Assembly (NCBI GenBank): GCA_933822405.4
Contig: CAKOGP040000001.1
Location: 1,594,822-1,658,821, forward strand
From: Cylindrotheca closterium
Taxonomy: Eukaryota > Bacillariophyta > Bacillariophyceae > Bacillariales > Bacillariaceae
Direction of reading: 5' to 3'
DNA length: 64,000 nucleotides
Both the position numbers and the translations under genes were made by a program. Shown here in pieces: positions 22,771 through 35,000 of this stretch. The notes beneath the pieces are model-generated. The model did not search any database and had not been told where the DNA came from. It was given only the letters and a program-made list of their open reading frames with translations. The stretch's first letter is position 1; every line of letters begins with the position of its first letter.

Positions 22771-23918
22771 TCAGTTTTGTGATTCACATACGATCTCATG
22801 CAGCAATGTCGCGAGTGTATTTAGCCCCAACAAGTAGCCTTCGTCTCCACCTCTCTGCCTTCGGACTCTAGCAAAGTCGATCATCTTCACAATCGGAGGA
22901 CTCGATTCCTTGTCCTCGTCTCCTTCGTAAACGATCATTATAGAGCTGGAATAGAAGCCAAAATAATTGTTTTTCAAGAACCAAGCCTTGATTTCCTCCA
23001 GCTGCTCAAGTACATTTGAGATGGATTCCCCGTTGCCTCGCGTACCGATGAAAGCTCGGAATGCCTCCTTTAGCTTGCATCTAGTATTCAGAGATCTGCC
23101 AAAGTGTTTGGAATAATGTACGTAGCCATCGTCGTTAGCGTTCGCGTTGGATGGATTGTACACTCTCATGCCAACTATACGCAACCCAAAGTCAGTCTGT
23201 TGTGGATACTTTCCAGCCTCCTTCAGCTTCTTTTCATCGCTTGCATCAGGCTCGAAGGATTGAGTTCCCATCTTCACGTCAATAATGCAAGGCTTTGAAT
23301 AATTTCTCGTCAGATCTTCCAAAATTATGTATTCAGCATCCTCTTCACCTGTAACTGCGGATGTGTCTAGTTGGTCCCTCTTCACCTTTGCTACGCCATA
23401 GTATTTAGGTACGAAGGTCGAAAGTGAAGAGAACAGATCTTTCTGATTGCTCAATTTTTGGTTTGAGCGATCAGCCAAGTCGTTCACCAGGTCATAAAAC
23501 CCAATCTCTCGTACTTTTCGGTGGTCGAGTCGGAGAGGCTTCAGAACGTAGGAAGGCTCGAGACGAAGGAATATCTTCTTGTGAGAAGATATCCCGCCAA
23601 CTTGAGCATCGAATGGTACTAATCCAGAGGACACGGTTGCAAGTATGATGGCACCTCGGTCAATGGCTCGATTCACAAGTTCAAGTTGAAATTTACCATC
23701 ACTCATGTTTGTCTAGTTTGTGGATGATGTGAAAGAATGAGTGTAGAGAATACCGAGTGTGAAGTTGAAGTAGCACGTACCAGCGGTCCGCTCATTTCAC
23801 CTCTGTCAATTGTATCTAGCGTAGCTCTTGTGCTTCGTCGACTCCGCCAAATTAGATATAATGTATAGATAAGTACTGGTGGTATGCACAATGAAAGTGG
23901 ATGGCGTTGAGTCATCAC
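22771..23918 (-). CDS. Inositol polyphosphate kinase (IPK/IPMK family), possible N-terminal anchor
   Basis: Kinase that phosphorylates inositol phosphates (IPMK, IP6K or IP3K type). The core exon 23712-22771 encodes the catalytic domain from MSDGKFQLEL: PCIIDVKMGTQ is the PxxxDxKxG substrate motif, followed by GLRIVGMRVY, SSSIMIVYEGD and MIDFARVR, the metal-binding IDF motif. An upstream exon, 23918-23781, joins in frame across a 68-bp GT-AG intron (GTACGT...ACTAG) and adds MMTQRHPLSLCIPPVLIYTLYL, a hydrophobic segment followed by RSRRSTR. That would make a 359-aa membrane-anchored protein; without it the kinase starts at 23706 and is 311 aa. The kinase call is firm, the extra exon probable. 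Which inositol phosphate is used cannot be told from this sequence. Confidence 0.8.
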
Positions 23919-24254
23919 GATGATGGTTCAAGACTTTCAAATTGATAGTTTATTGGTTTCCAGATGAAAAATTGACAAGAAAGAACGCAATAGGTGTAGA
24001 GCTTTTGCACCCTAGGGACATATTCTCTTTCCTGGGCATATCAATTACAACTTGACACAAATGGAGTGTTGATTATGTTGGTTGTGGCCTTTTTAGGGAG
24101 AATAATCCTTCCAATTAGTCGAATCATACGACTAATATGGAACGACTAAAACAGTACTGTACCAACTACTAGAGGCACACAGGACATGGTTGAAAAAAGA
24201 GTGCAGTATCAACTTATTGATATGTTACAGAAAGGAGGACTACACATTTCGACT
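23919..24254. other. Intergenic region, nothing recognised
   Basis: 336 bp between the kinase start and the 3' end of the secreted PTS protein, both on the minus strand. AT-rich, with no ORF of note. It should hold the kinase promoter. A partial inverted match, TAGTCGAATCATACGACTA (24117-24135), is the only local symmetry seen. Confidence 0.35.
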
Positions 24255-27200
24255 CTATAAAATTTGAAGGGAAAGTTCACCAATATCGGAACAGACGAAG
24301 TTATTGAATGTACTCACACCGGCAATTTCAAAAAAGAAATCAAAGTCTTGTCCAGCCGCTGCAACAAGATTGACAGTAGCAGTTTCAGTGAACGATACGG
24401 TGTCGTCTGACGCTATTAGCCGTCTTGGAGCATTGGTAGGAAGGACTTCATCACCGATCCCAGTGAATGGGCTGTCGGTTGTTGCTGTTGTCAAAAGCGC
24501 GTCGAAGATTCCTTTGTTTTGAACTGTGTATGTCAAGTCAAGATTTGCAAATATCTGTTGACTCCCCATATCTTCGTTCACAAACCCATTTAGTTGCAAA
24601 TGGCCATACTTCTGTAGAAGAGTTAAGCCGTCCTTCTCTCTGCACGCAACGCTCAGCTGCATTTGCTCCAAGAGCGTTCCAGCAGATTCAGCAGACGATA
24701 CTGTGAATAGTGCAGCTTCAATTTCCTTGGTGTTCATAGGCAATGGTACCCGAAACAGTTGTCCAGCCGATACAGCGCCTTCGTAAAATATATCAGTTCC
24801 TCGAAATATTCGAACGAAACTAGTGAATGGGCGTTTCAAAGCAAGGTTTGCATCATTGCATATAAATCGATCTTGCGACTTTGTTTCGTTGCAGTTTGAT
24901 GATGGAATGTAGGTAAATGAAAGCTCTTTGGCGCTTTCTCCAATACAAGTTGTCTCGACTGGGGCTTTCAATGCGCCACATGATCCGCCATCACTTCTTG
25001 TACAACTTATGGTAGCTTCCAAGTCACACCTCGTGAACAGCGGGTCTGTAGAGGGGGCAGCAGACGCTGATGGGACAACTGTTGGTGGTAGAGTTGGAAT
25101 TGAAGGGGGCAGCGGCGCCCCTGCCGTAAATGTAGTCATACCAGAACCGTAGCACCCATTGCCTAGAGTCCTCTTGCCAACTACAACACCCTGTGCCGAA
25201 TAGGCTTTTCTCCGAACAAGGTCGATCGTAACCTTCTGTGTAGCACGAAAAGACTGTGATTTGTTGATTCTAACTCCGGAGGCTTCGTCCGTAAGGTTGT
25301 AGATGCCAAAGAAATCGTTGCCAATATTGCTCACAATATTTGTTGACAAAAGATCGACTTCAAAGTCACTACTGATCTCAACATTGAGTGTCAGTTCTTG
25401 AAAGCAGGATACTACACCCTGAAGTGCGTTTTCGAATTCAACAATTTGGATAGAACCAAATCTATCCTTCAGAAACAGATTACTTATTGGTACAGGACAT
25501 GTCGTGTGAAAAACAAGTGTCTGAAGAATGTTTTCTGGTTTCATGATTTCCGCCGAAGTTGAAAGAGATTTTGGGTCATACACAGTGACGTTCAAGTTCG
25601 ATCCCATCCCATTGATGACGACATCTTCGCCGACTCGGACAAAGCCGTCAAATCTAATTGCAGTCTTGTCATCATAATCAACGACTCTAATGAATGCAAT
25701 TGACCCATCTTGATTTGAAGGACCATCATTGCTGGGTCCAAAATCCTCACAACTAAAGAATGTATTCCCCTGCAGATTTGAACTATGTGTGCAGTCACCA
25801 CCATTGTACCGCATCTTCAACCTTGATGGTTGCTCCTGACAAGCAGTAGGCTGGTTGTAGATGAAAGTACACGAACCATCTGGCGAAAGTTCTACGGGTG
25901 CGCTGCAAGCTAAGTCGAACCGCAGTGTGCATTGCTCTGTTGGATTCTGAGTTGGTGAATCTGAAGGGATTGCAGATGGGGATATCGTTGGCACGAATGA
26001 TGGGATTGCGCTTGGCGCATGCGTCGGGCTTGAGGTGGGAAACTCCGTGGGTTGCTTCGACGGGTTTTTGGTCGGTAGACTTGTTGGGTCATCACTTGGG
26101 ATAAGCGGTGCGATATTGTTTCTCGTTGAAGTCGGGTTGGAAGTTGGTGAGGCACTTATAACAGTTGAAGGAAGTGCCGATACTACGTCGGTTGGACGTG
26201 TGCTAGAAGTGACAGTAGGCCTATTGCTTTGTGAGACGGTTGGACTTGAAGACAATTCTTGCGATGGGTTCGTGCTGTCCTCCAAACTTGGGGTAATCGA
26301 CGCCGACTGTGAAGGTCTGGCACTTGGTGTCCAATTTTCCATCGAAACAGAGTCTCCACTTGACATTGAAGTCGTCGGAAGAGGGGTTGGTACCGATGTG
26401 ACAAGGTTTGTCGAGCCATCACTCGACATCAACGTCGGATTTTGACTCGACGACAAAGTCGGATTCTGACTAGACGCTGAAGTGGGACTGCCACTCGATA
26501 CTGACGTTGGATTTTGACTCGACGACAAAGTTGGACTTTGACTAGAAGCTGAAGTGGGACTTCCACTCAACACTGACGTCGGATTTTGACTCGACGACAA
26601 AGTCGGATTGTGACTAGACGCTGAAGTGGGACTTCCACTCGACACTGACGTTGGATTTTGACTCGACGACAAAGTTGGACTTTGACTAGAAGCTGAAGTG
26701 GGACTTCCACTCAACACTGATGTCGGATTTTGACTCGACGACAAAGTTGGTCTTTGACTAGACGCTGAAGTGGGAGTTTCACTCGACATCAACGTCGGAT
26801 TTTGACTCAACGACAAAGTTGGATTTTGACTAGACGCTGAAGTGGGAGTTTCACTCGACTTCAAAGTTGGATTTCCACTCGATATTAAGGTTGGATTCTC
26901 ACTCGACGTCAAAGTTGGATTTTGACTTGGAGCCATAGTAGGAGTTGAAGAAAATATTGGTGTCGGGGGTTGAGTCGGTGCATTGGTGGCTGGTTGCACA
27001 GATGGAATTGCCGATGGTATGGGCGTCGGATTATTAGTTGGAGTCGCTGAAGGTAGCCGACTTGGGTGTGCAGTGGTTGGTGCTCCCGTTGGGAATGGTG
27101 TAAACTTGATTTCAAAGGGATAACTCTCATAGTTTTCCCAAACCTCTGTCGTGCCATTTACGACAGACTCGGCTTTGACAGTTACTGTCGTTTCATAATC

Positions 27201-28712
27201 CCCTTCAACACACAAGTTGACGTTGTCCACATAATTAACTCTTGTCTTCTCAGTTGGTAGGATTTTGTTATCCAGAAAGAAGCTTGCCATATCGAGCTCG
27301 TTTCCCTTCTGGAGCACTTCCACATAGGTGATAATCAGGTCTGTCGTCCCAACGTTCTTCACATCGAAAGTGTAAGTAATGGGAGTCCAACAATTCTCTG
27401 CTTTTTGACCAAGGTTCGTGCAGTTCAGTCCATCTGCAGATAGACAATTGATGGCAATGTCCATGTGCCCAATACCGGGAAATTGAAACGCTAAAGCTGC
27501 AAAATCGAAACAAGGCGTTCCTCGTTGTAAGGAATCACTCGATGCTGTTACGGTTGTCTCATAAACCTCAGGAATACAGAGATCCAATATGTCATCTTCA
27601 ACCACCGAGGTAGCCTCACCAGGAGTACCCTCTCCAGCGCGCAATTCTATTACTGGTGCAAGAGGTGTGAGATCAACAACGTTGGAGTTTCGACTCCTCT
27701 CAACTTTCATCAAGGATAGTGGAGCTAGCCCTTGGTTTGAAACGGTATAGCTGTACTGCACTGGCATTTTGCATGACTGTGTGGGACGATCCCGTACTGT
27801 ACAGGATTCAAGTTGAATCATTCCAAACGCATTCTTCAGAAATAAGTCAACTGTGCCGCTGGTATCGAATTTCACTCTTTGAATTTCATTCCCCTCGTTA
27901 TCTCTCAGAATACACATTACTGTATCAGGCAGGTCCCCGTCGCCTTTTTGAAGATTGATTTCTGTTTCCCCTACAAAAGCAAAAGCTTGGATGATTTGCT
28001 CCCATCCCCACATATCGTAGCAGATGACCTCAACCACAGCCCCGTCATCTGGCATTGGAATATCTGTTCTTTCACACGCAAAATGTTCATTCTGAGTTGT
28101 TCGACTCTGGTGACAGTCAGAGCTAATTAATTTAATCCCTAGGTTCATGACGTCTCGTCCTATTGAGCACTGCGTTGATGGTACTTGAAGTTGATCGCAT
28201 TGAATGTCGTTCGAACCAATACAACCAATATTGACCTGTCATGTTATCAGAAACGATTGCCGTACGAAATGAAAGTAGCCATAGACAATCTAACTTACAG
28301 CAACGTCGCATTCCGGACCTAGTACCGGCACTAGCATCATGTCGGCCATGCCTCCCTTTTGATCTTTCTCCTTGCCTTCGTCAAAATCAAAACTCGAGCC
28401 TGTGTTTGAGGGTCGATCAAAATCAACATTAGATTCCTGTTCGCTCATATCATTAGTATCGTCCATATCTCCTACATTTCCCGCATTCTCTTCCTCAGAA
28501 TCATCTACATTAGAAGAACCTCCAGTGTTTGGGGGTCGGCCGTAAGCAATCAATGCTTGTTTGCTCAATAAGCGAGAGGTTTCTGTAACGGAGCTTGCAA
28601 TACTTTCAAGTCTTGAGTCATTTTCAAGTAGGCTTGAGTGACATGTTGTCGAAGAGAGGATCGCAGCTGCTAACAGTCCAATCCGGAGACTCGGAATTCT
28701 CGTCATTTTCAA
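24255..28712 (-). CDS. Secreted PTS-rich (mucin-like) protein with Cys-containing domains, about 1,464 aa
   Basis: Two exons, 28712-28299 and 28235-24255, joined in phase 0 across a 63-bp intron. Seen in order: a signal peptide (MKMTRIPSLRIGLLAAAIL then SSTTCHSS); an acidic linker; a Cys-containing domain starting at ECDVAVNIGC, the first Cys pair of which is completed by the splice, with SNQGLAPLSL and DVKNVGTTDL segments that resemble CARDB-like beta sandwiches; a Ser/Thr/Pro stalk (about residues 514-900) built on 8-residue SSQNPTLS units; a second Cys domain from QCTLRFDLAC; and a third that ends SLQIL at the C-terminus. The third closely resembles the repeated domains of the divergent neighbour at 29001. 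No transmembrane segment or GPI signal is visible at the end. Function unknown; an extracellular matrix, mucilage or adhesion role is inference from composition. Confidence 0.82.
26410..26935 (-). repeat. 24-bp/72-bp tandem repeat coding an 8-residue PTS unit
   Basis: The coding stretch repeats SSQNPTLS-like octapeptides. A 24-residue, 72-bp higher unit is clear: the string cgacgacaaag starts at 26448 and again at 26520, and continues onward. Substitutions are mostly single bases. The array forms the centre of the mucin-like stalk. Confidence 0.85.
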
Positions 28713-29000
28713 AAGGATGTTTTCATGCGATGTTGTTGTTTTTGGTTGAAAAGTTGTTTTTCGTTTTTATTTTGTAAAATAAATTGTCTTCATGTCCGAA
28801 TAATCCGGTTATTCAATACGCCGGCCGACCCTGCGGTAATAACGATTTCCAACAACGGATGTGTTGGCATCAACCGAAAAACGATGGAAAGCACCAGTCT
28901 AATCGAATTCAATCTCTCCCCCCAAAAACAATACGCTGGGACGAAGTGCTCTAATCAATTGGTGAGATATTCTTCAGATCCTCTAAATTTTGCCTCTACA
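28713..29000. promoter_or_regulatory. Shared promoter region of the two giant secreted-protein genes
   Basis: A 288-bp gap between opposite start codons of the two related PTS-rich proteins. It begins with a T-rich stretch and has no convincing ORF of its own; the frame upstream of 29001 is open but lacks a plausible start or signal peptide. Co-expression of the pair is likely but inferred. Confidence 0.5.
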
Positions 29001-32000
29001 ATGTTTTCTTTGAGATTCATGCTGCTATTATGCGCAGTGCTGCCTCTAAAGCTCAACGCAATAGGCTTTGATCAATTATTTGATAGCGAAGGACTTCTGG
29101 AAGATTCTGATTTTTGGAGAAACAAGATAGGAGATCAGATGGCAAGCATGACAGTTTGGGATGCCTCTCAACCCACCCCTCAGACTAGCTCCCTTCCCGT
29201 TTCGTTTGGAGCACTATTGGATGATGACTTCAATGATGACGACAACAACGGCGCACCAACCACAATGCCAACAAGACAATCCCCAGATGCGCCAGCTGAC
29301 GCCCCCACCCCACATCCTACTTCTGTCTATTCGAGTGCGCTATCTTTTAATCCAGATTTCGCTTTTACAGATCTGCCCACTTCCAGACCTTCGATGTCAC
29401 CGTCACAGCTTCCGACACCAGACCCTACTTCCGTCCAGTCAAGTTCGCCATCGTCGGATCCAACAGATGGACCAACACATCTGCCCACTTCAAGGCCATC
29501 GATGTCACCGTCACAGCTTCCGACATTGCATCCAACAGCTGTCCATTCCAGTGCGCCATCGTCGGATCCAACAGGTGGACCAACACATCTGCCCACTTCA
29601 AGGCCATCGATGTCACCGACACAGCTTCCGACATTACATCCAACAGCTATCCATTCGAGTGCGCCATCGTCGGATCCAACAGATGGACCAACACATCTGC
29701 CCACTTCAAGGCCATCGATGTCACCGTCACAGCTTCCGACATTACATCCAACAGCTGTCCATTCGAGTGCGCCATCGTCGGATCCAACAGATGGACCAAC
29801 GCATCTGCCCACTTCAAGGCCATCGATGTTACCGTCACAGCTTCCGACATTACATCCAACAGCTGTCCATTCGAGTGCGCCATCGTCGGATCCAACAGGT
29901 GGACCAACACATCTGCCCACTTCAAGGCCATCGATGTCACCGTCACAGCTTCCGACATTACATCCAACAGCTGTCCATTCGAGTGCGCCATCGTCGGATC
30001 CAACAGATGGACCAACACATCTGCCCACTTCAAGGCCATCGATGTCACCGTCACAGCTTCCGACATTACATCCAACAGCTGTCCATTCGAGTGCGCCATC
30101 GTCGGATCCAACAGATGGACCAACGCATCTGCCCACTTCAAGGCCATCGATGTTACCGTCACAGCTTCCGACATTACATCCAACAGCTGTCCATTCGAGT
30201 GCGCCATCGTCGGATCCAACAGGTGGACCAACACATCTGCCCACTTCAAGGCCATCGATGTCACCGTCACAGCTTCCGACATTACATCCAACAGCTGTCC
30301 ATTCGAGTGCGCCATCGTCGGATCCAACCGGTGGACCAACAGAAATTCCCACTTCATTATCACCATCAAAAAGTCCAACCAGTGCTCCCACGATGAAACC
30401 GTCGAATGCACATTCAGATATTCCTTCATTTACTGCAACGAATCTACCAAGCTTTTTTCCTTCTTTGAATCCAACATCGCAGTTCTGCACTGTTGATGTA
30501 AGCAGTTTTTTGCCGCATGGATATGAGTTTGTCAGCTGGTCAACTTACCCCTTTCTTCTTCACAAAACAGGTGGAAATCGACTGCTCAACTATGGACGGA
30601 ACTTCCTGCGTCGAGCTGAAAGAACCAATTGGCAATTGTTCAATCGGTGAGGAGATCGAAGAACTCACGTTTGTAGTCATTGTGTCGAGCTGCAGCCATA
30701 GCTATAACACGCAGGATGGTTTTCTTTGCGAGGACGAGTTTCTTGGTCTAGAGATGAAGGATGGAGATTCTGTGAAGGTTGAATGTTCTGATAGATCTAC
30801 GAGCACAATGATTTTCAATCAGACTACTGAAGTTGGTAGCCAAATTACGATCCAAACCGCTGGCGAAACACTCCCCTCTCGTATTTACTGTAAAATTGCC
30901 GATGATAATGACAATGAGGTTCAAAACATTCAATTCGACACCGATGGAAAGACGCAATTATTTCTTAAGGACAGCTTTGGTATGCTGCGACTTGTTTCGT
31001 GCTCCCATGAAAATCAGCCACTACAAGTTTGCTCTGTTCCAGTTGAATATACGTATACCGTGTCAAATCAAGGTGATGCCCCAGTGAATATGACCAATGT
31101 CGGTAGAGCAAGGGGTCAGAGCGCCACAAGGCTACTCAATAGGATGGAAGATGGAACTCTTCAACCAGGTGAATCAACTGTGCTCTCGGAGACTGATTCA
31201 GTGGACATGTGTGAGTCTGGACTGCGTGAAACTGTGATTGTTGTTGAAGCGGATGGAGAAAATGGAAAGCCTTGTTATAGCCTCGAGCAATACGTATTCT
31301 CTGTTGAAGACCATTGTCGCGCAGACATCGATATTTCCTGTACGGCCGATGATGGCATTGCGTGTACGGATCTCACCCAAAGGACAAGCAATTGTACGGT
31401 TTATGTTACGTATTCAATCAACATCTCCAATTTTGGATCGCAAGAAATGTCCGTAGCGCACCTCGGTATGAAGAATGATGGAACAATGATGACACAAGAC
31501 AACGCCGAGAGAACAGTTCAACCCGGTAGCAGAGCAAGCGTCGAGAACACTGCTGTCATAGACTTGTGCGCGTCGGGAAATTATGATGTTTCCACTACTA
31601 TTGCAGCATTGGCATCGGGGGATGGCAGCTGTGTGTACTCTGCTTCCTATCTTTTCGATATCATCGCAACTGCACTACCAACGTTCTCTCCAAGCTCTGA
31701 ACCCTCGATGTCGCCATCAATATCAGCAGGTCCAACCTCGAAACCGTCGTTGGTGCAGAGCAGCATACCCAGTGATTATCCTACGGACACAAAGCAACCC
31801 AGTTTCCTCCCATCAAATGGACCGTCTGAATCACCGACAGCAAGACCAAGCTTGATTTCATCTCAAACTCCGACTGGATCCCCCAGTCATGTTCCAACTA
31901 GCGTCCCTTCGAAGAAACCATCACACTCACCTACTTCAGTACCGAGCACGACGCCTACAGCCTCCCACTATCCTTCGATAATGCCTTCTGGATCAAGATA

Positions 32001-35000
32001 CCCGTCTTCAAATCCAAGTGTGACTTCTAGTCCAAGCCAAAGTCCAACAGACACCAAGCAACCTAGCATTTCTCCTTCAAATGGACCGTCTACATCGCCA
32101 ACAGGAAGACCAAGTGAGAGCCCGTCGCGAAGTCCAACTGAATCTCCCAGTGACATTCCAACTGGAGACCCTTCAAAGGAATCATCACATTTACCAACTG
32201 AGGTAACGAGCACGCCGCCTACAGTCTCCCACTATCCTTCAATAATGCCTTCGGGATCAAGATACCCGTCTTCGAGACCAAGTGTGACTTCAAGTCCAAG
32301 TCCAAGTCCAACAGACACCAACCTACCTAGTATTTCTCCTTCAAATGGACTAATTACATCGCCAACCGAAGGATTGAGCACAAAACCTTCTGGACGACCG
32401 TCCAATTCCCCAAGCATTTTACCCACGCCTACACCCTCTCATAAGCTCACTGGAGTGCCATCCGAGACACCAAGTTCTTATCCTTCGGATTCGCCTACCG
32501 AAAGTCCAAGTACAAGACCAAGCTTGATACCTACGATATCTGCCCATCCAAGTATCATGCCTTCGGGGAGTAGATACCCTAGTTTTTTTCCTAGCTTGAC
32601 TTCCATCCCAAGCGGGAATCCAACTAAAAGTCAGACACCGAGTTCGTTTCCTTCGACGGGCGCATCAGGTTCACCATCTTTTGTTCTTTCAACACAGCCA
32701 TCGGCTTCACAATCAGGGAGACCGTCAGTATTTGTGAGCGCTTTACCGACAAATTTTCGATCCCATAAACCTACAATATCCCCTTCAAAAAGACCAAGCC
32801 TATTTCCTTCCAGCGAGCCTTCTGAAAGTCCGAGCAGCAAACCTACCTTTGCGCCGACTTCGACATTCGAACCTTCAATGTTGCCTACACCCGATCCACT
32901 CAAAGCCGTGTGTGAGCTGAGTGCAAGCGTGTCCTGCCAGAAACAGGGTGGTGGGTCATGCGAAAGCATAACATCTCCCGATGAGAAAACATGCATCGGA
33001 TCCACCCCAGAAGAGCTGTCTTTTACCTATGTGCCATCATCGAAATGCTCTGGAACCAACACTCAAAATACCTTTTCATGCCTTGATTTCAGTGGCGACA
33101 AGCCGTTTGATGTCTACGTCCAGTTTTTTGCGAGCTCCGAGACTCTTTACGAGGGTGTTGTACACGGCGGAGAGGTCTTTAAGGTAAACATTCCTTCGGA
33201 TACCACAAACGTCCAGATAACGATTTCGACCGTTAGCAACCTGAGAGGAGTGGGTTCAGTCATGCAGATTCTATCGATGGGTGTTCAGTGCACAGACGAA
33301 GACCAACTTACGCTACTTGACACATATGGAAGCCTCCAATTGACGGGTTTCAAGAATGCTGAGATGGGAGATCAACAAGTCTTTACGAACGTTGAAATTA
33401 CATACAAAGCAACAAATACAGGTGCATTTGACGCCAATCTTTCAAAGGCAACCGTTACGAGTCCGTTTTCTGGAATGTATGAGGCTCTTCCCGATGGTGA
33501 GGTGAAGCTACTCGAACCTGGAGCTAGCCAGACCTTCACCGAGTCATTTCTCTTGAACATTGCGGCAGTTGCAGGTGTTATGTATGAATTTGATTTTGTT
33601 GTCGAAGGAGAGGGTACTATAAGCGGCCTGGCGTGCACCCAGGAGATGGCAAATTCACTGCAAGTACAGACAACGTCACCCAGTACAGCACCAACCCCCG
33701 TTCCTTCGAACAAGCCGTCAGTACATCCATCCATTTCACCTACTCAGGAACCAAGCTCAGCACCAACGGTTTCTCACTCTCCTTCGATAATGCCTTCTGG
33801 ATCGAGATACCCTTCTGCGAATCCAACTGCGACGTTTGCTCCCTCTAGTACGCCTACGATGACACAGAAGCCCAGTTCTTTGCCGTCAACAGGACCATCT
33901 AATTCACCGACAACAGTACCCAGCTCAGGCCCGTCTCAAAGTCCAACTGGATCACCCAGTGATCTTCCCACTAGCGTTCCTTCAAAAGAACCATCACATT
34001 TGCCTACTCGGGTACCAAGCTCGACGCCAACGGTCTCTCACTCGCCTTCGATCATGCCATCAGGATCTAGATACCCTTCTGCCAACCCAACTACGACATT
34101 TGTTCCATCTGGTTCTCCTACGATGACGCAGCAACCCAGTTCTTCCCCATCAAATGGACCAACTGCATTTCCGACTGCAAGACCGAGCATGAGTCCGTCG
34201 CCAAGTCCAACAGGGACCCCCAGTCATGGGCCTAGTAGTGTCCCTTCAATGGAACCATCACAACTACCAACTCAGGAACCAAGCTCAGCACCAACGGTTT
34301 CTCACTCTCCTTCGATAATGCCTTCTGGATCGAGATACCCTTCTGCGAATCCAACTGCGACATTTGCTCCCTCTAGTACGCCTACGATGACACAGAAGCC
34401 CAGTTCTTTGCCGTCAACGGGACCATCTAATTCACCGACAACAGTACCCAGCTCAGGCCCGTCTCAAAGTCCAACTGGATCACCCAGTGATCTTCCCACT
34501 AGCGTTCCTTCAAAAGAACCATCACATTTGCCTACTCGGGTACCAAGCTCGACGCCAACGGTCTCTCACTCGCCTTCGATCATGCCATCAGGATCTAGAT
34601 ACCCTTCTGCCAACCCAACTACGACATTTGTTCCATCTGGTCCTCCTACGATGACGCAGCAACCCAGTTCTTCCCCATCAGATGGACCAACTGCATTTCC
34701 GACTGCAAGACCGAGCATGAGTCCGTCGCCAAGTCCAACAGGGACCCCCAGTCATGGGCCTAGTAGTGTCCCTTCAATGGAACCATCACAACTACCAACT
34801 CAGGAACCAAGCTCAGCACCAACGGTTTCTCACTCTCCTTCGATAATGCCTTCTGGATCGAGATACCCTTCTGCGAATCCAACTGCGACATTTGCTCCCT
34901 CTAGTACGCCTACGATGACACAGAAGCCCAGTTCTTTGCCGTCAACAGGACCATCTAATTCACCGACAACAGTACCCAGCTCAGGCCCGTCTCAAAGTCC

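Noticed and set aside
24117..24135. Inverted match TAGTCGAATCATACGACTA as a transposon end or terminator
   Set aside because: Arms are only about 7 bp and imperfect, with no partner nearby.
29161..30396. Second plus-strand frame (411 codons) through the same array
   Set aside because: Also a repeat artefact: His/Arg/Gln-rich product with no signal peptide and no continuation across the intron.
29327..30490. 387-codon open frame on the minus strand opposite the 108-bp repeat array
   Set aside because: It exists because a 108-bp repeat without stops in one unit has none in all. Its product is the same repeated phrase, has no start context, and the plus strand encodes a signal peptide protein across it.
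33372..33734. Identical 120-codon minus-strand frames at 33372, 36117 and 38334
   Set aside because: Shadow frames of the repeated globular domains; they were useful only for measuring module periods.
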